Source: Desulfobacterales bacterium
GTDB lineage: Bacteria; Desulfobacterota; Syntrophobacteria; B119-G9
DNA: 6,713 nt
Direction: 5' to 3'
NCBI GenBank assembly: GCA_026992215.1
Contig: JALXAI010000205.1
Span: 1-6,713 of the forward strand
The notes under the pieces were generated by a model, which had not been told where the DNA came from, did not search any database, and saw only the letters and a program-made list of their open reading frames with translations. Numbering within the stretch: the stretch's first letter is position 1; each line of letters starts with the position of its first letter. Below are positions 5,558 to 6,713 of the stretch, piece after piece. The position numbers were made by a program, and so were the translations under genes.

Positions 5558-6713
5558 TACGCGGCCTCCTCCTTGCTTTCCATTAACTTCATGAGGTGCC
5601 CCATCTTCGAGCATTTCGTCTTGAGATACTTGAGGTTACACGGGTTCGGAGCCACCTCGATGGGAACACGTTCAGTAATGGTTATTCCATATCCTTCCAG
5701 CCCCACTATTTTCTTCGGATTATTGGTCATGAGCCTCATTTTCCTGACACCCAAATCCACAAGTATCTGGGCTCCTATTCCATATTCCCTCAGATCGGGC
5801 TTGAAGCCCAGAGCCTCGTTCGCTTCCACCGTGTCTTTGCCCTGATCCTGAAGGGCGTACGCCTTGATCTTGTTTGCGAGACCTATTCCGCGTCCTTCAT
5901 GGTCGCGAATGTACAGCAAAACTCCCTTCCCTTCCTCCCCTATCATTCTCATTGCCGAATGCAGCTGGTCACCGCAATCGCATCTCATCGACCCGAGAGC
6001 ATCTCCCGTAAGGCACTCCGAGTGAACCCTCACAAGCACTTCATCGTCGGCAGTAATCTCACCCTTTACCAGGGCTATATGTTCATTCGCGTCAATATCG
6101 TTTGTATAAACAATCGCTCGAAACTCACCCCCGTACATGGTGGGGAGAACCGTTTCCGCGACCCTGTGGACAAAAAGCTCGTTTCGCATCCGGTATTCGA
6201 TGATATCCGCAATGGTTACGATCTTAAGCCCGTGGCGCTTGGCAAAAATTTCAAGGTCGGGCATTCGTGCCATGGTCCCGTCTTCTTTCATTATTTCGCA
6301 TATAACTCCCGCAGGTTTCAAACCAGAGAGTCTTGCAAGGTCCACGGATCCTTCCGTCTGCCCCGTTCTAACCAGTACTCCTCCCTTCCTGGCCTTCAGG
6401 GGAAACACATGTCCGGGACTGACCAGGTCCTCCGGCCCGGCATCGTCGGCTATCGCAGTTTTGATCGTATGCGCCCTGTCCGCTGCACTGATTCCGGTGG
6501 TAACTCCTTTTTTCGCTTCTATGGACACGGTAAACGCCGTTTGAAACGGAGCCTCGTTTCTATCAACCATCATGGGAAGCTTTAAACGTTCAACCCACTC
6601 GGGGGTTAACGACAGACAAATAAGACCTCTCCCATACTTCGCCATAAAATTTATGGCTTCAGGAGTAACCTTTTCCGCCGCCATACACAGGTCACCTTCG
6701 TTTTCACGGTCTT
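5557..6713 (-). CDS. ribBA: Bifunctional DHBP synthase / GTP cyclohydrolase II (RibBA), 5' end cut
   Basis: This protein makes both riboflavin precursors: the RibB half turns ribulose 5-phosphate into 3,4-dihydroxy-2-butanone 4-phosphate, and the RibA half opens GTP. The reading frame runs off the right edge; the first complete codon (6711) begins DRENEGDLCMAAE, so roughly 30 residues are missing. The visible 384 residues are counted from there. RibB motifs: DRENEGD (1-7), GVTTGISAADRAHT (69-82), SPGHVFPL (98-105), VICEIMKEDGTMARMPDL (137-154). At residue 118, in RTGQTEGSVDL, Gln (CAG, 6358-6360) replaces the histidine that is a metal ligand in E. coli RibB (His153). RibA looks intact: SECLTGDALGSMRCDCGDQL (231-250) with zinc cysteines 233, 244 and 246, RDHEGRGIGL (269-278), Asp306 and Arg308 in PDLREYG, TNNPKKI (329-335) and a normal end at KMGHLMKLM. 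Its stop overlaps the ribH start by one base. Confidence 0.97.
   Translation of the reverse strand, partial: DRENEGDLCMAAEKVTPEAINFMAKYGRGLICLSLTPEWVERLKLPMMVDRNEAPFQTAFTVSIEAKKGVTTGISAADRAHTIKTAIADDAGPEDLVSPGHVFPLKARKGGVLVRTGQTEGSVDLARLSGLKPAGVICEIMKEDGTMARMPDLEIFAKRHGLKIVTIADIIEYRMRNELFVHRVAETVLPTMYGGEFRAIVYTNDIDANEHIALVKGEITADDEVLVRVHSECLTGDALGSMRCDCGDQLHSAMRMIGEEGKGVLLYIRDHEGRGIGLANKIKAYALQDQGKDTVEANEALGFKPDLREYGIGAQILVDLGVRKMRLMTNNPKKIVGLEGYGITITERVPIEVAPNPCNLKYLKTKCSKMGHLMKLMESKEEAA
5565..5574 (-). promoter_or_regulatory. Ribosome binding site of ribH inside the end of ribBA
   Basis: The minus strand reads AAGGAGGAGG, two overlapping GGAGG cores 10 and 7 nt before the ribH ATG at 5557. 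It lies within the last codons of ribBA and decides the internal start over the ATG at 5614. Confidence 0.75.

Noticed and set aside
5558..5614. N-terminal extension of RibH from an ATG at 5614
   Set aside because: The added 19 residues are unlike RibH and lie in ribBA. The ATG at 5557 has a strong ribosome binding site and the usual MKEFEG-like beginning.
5596..6585. 329-codon open frame on the plus strand
   Set aside because: It is antisense to ribBA, whose protein matches a known family throughout; the plus frame gives no recognisable protein.

Overview
The window holds six protein genes, all on the minus strand, so transcription runs from high to low coordinates. No tRNA, rRNA, CRISPR array or mobile element was seen. 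The right-hand part (about 4583-6713) is a riboflavin/NusB cluster: ribBA, cut at its 5' end by the window edge, then ribH, then nusB. The gene junctions are tight (a 1-nt TAATG overlap, then 27 nt). The order ribBA-ribH-nusB, the anaerobe-style U32 protein and the family III CoA-transferase fit an anaerobic bacterium, most likely a Desulfobacterota/syntroph-like lineage. A Firmicute anaerobe cannot be excluded, and this placement is inference only.

The middle gene (3344-4378) encodes a peptidase-U32-family TIM-barrel protein with the four-cysteine arrangement of the iron-sulfur U32 hydroxylase-type enzymes. It has its own strong ribosome binding site and a candidate extended -10 promoter in the 204-nt gap after nusB. 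A gene-free stretch of 689 nt follows (2655-3343). It holds candidate promoters, a palindrome, a 9-nt-period direct repeat, a terminator-like hairpin with a T-run, and a perfect anti-Shine-Dalgarno complement with no normally spaced start. This looks like a long, possibly attenuated leader for the next gene, or the site of an unannotated small RNA.

The left-hand part (11-2654) is a two-gene set. A very Trp- and His-rich integral membrane protein of unrecognised family appears to be built from five two-helix repeats of about 80 residues. It is followed, across a 76-nt gap containing a perfect 10-bp hairpin, by a CaiB/BaiF (family III) CoA-transferase. The arrangement suggests, by inference, a membrane protein working with an acyl-CoA-activating enzyme on a carboxylic acid.

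The points most worth a second look are the repeat architecture of the membrane protein and its pairing with the CoA-transferase. Next is the replacement, in the RibB half of RibBA, of the histidine equivalent to the E. coli metal ligand His153 by glutamine. The structured leader in front of the membrane-protein gene is the third.
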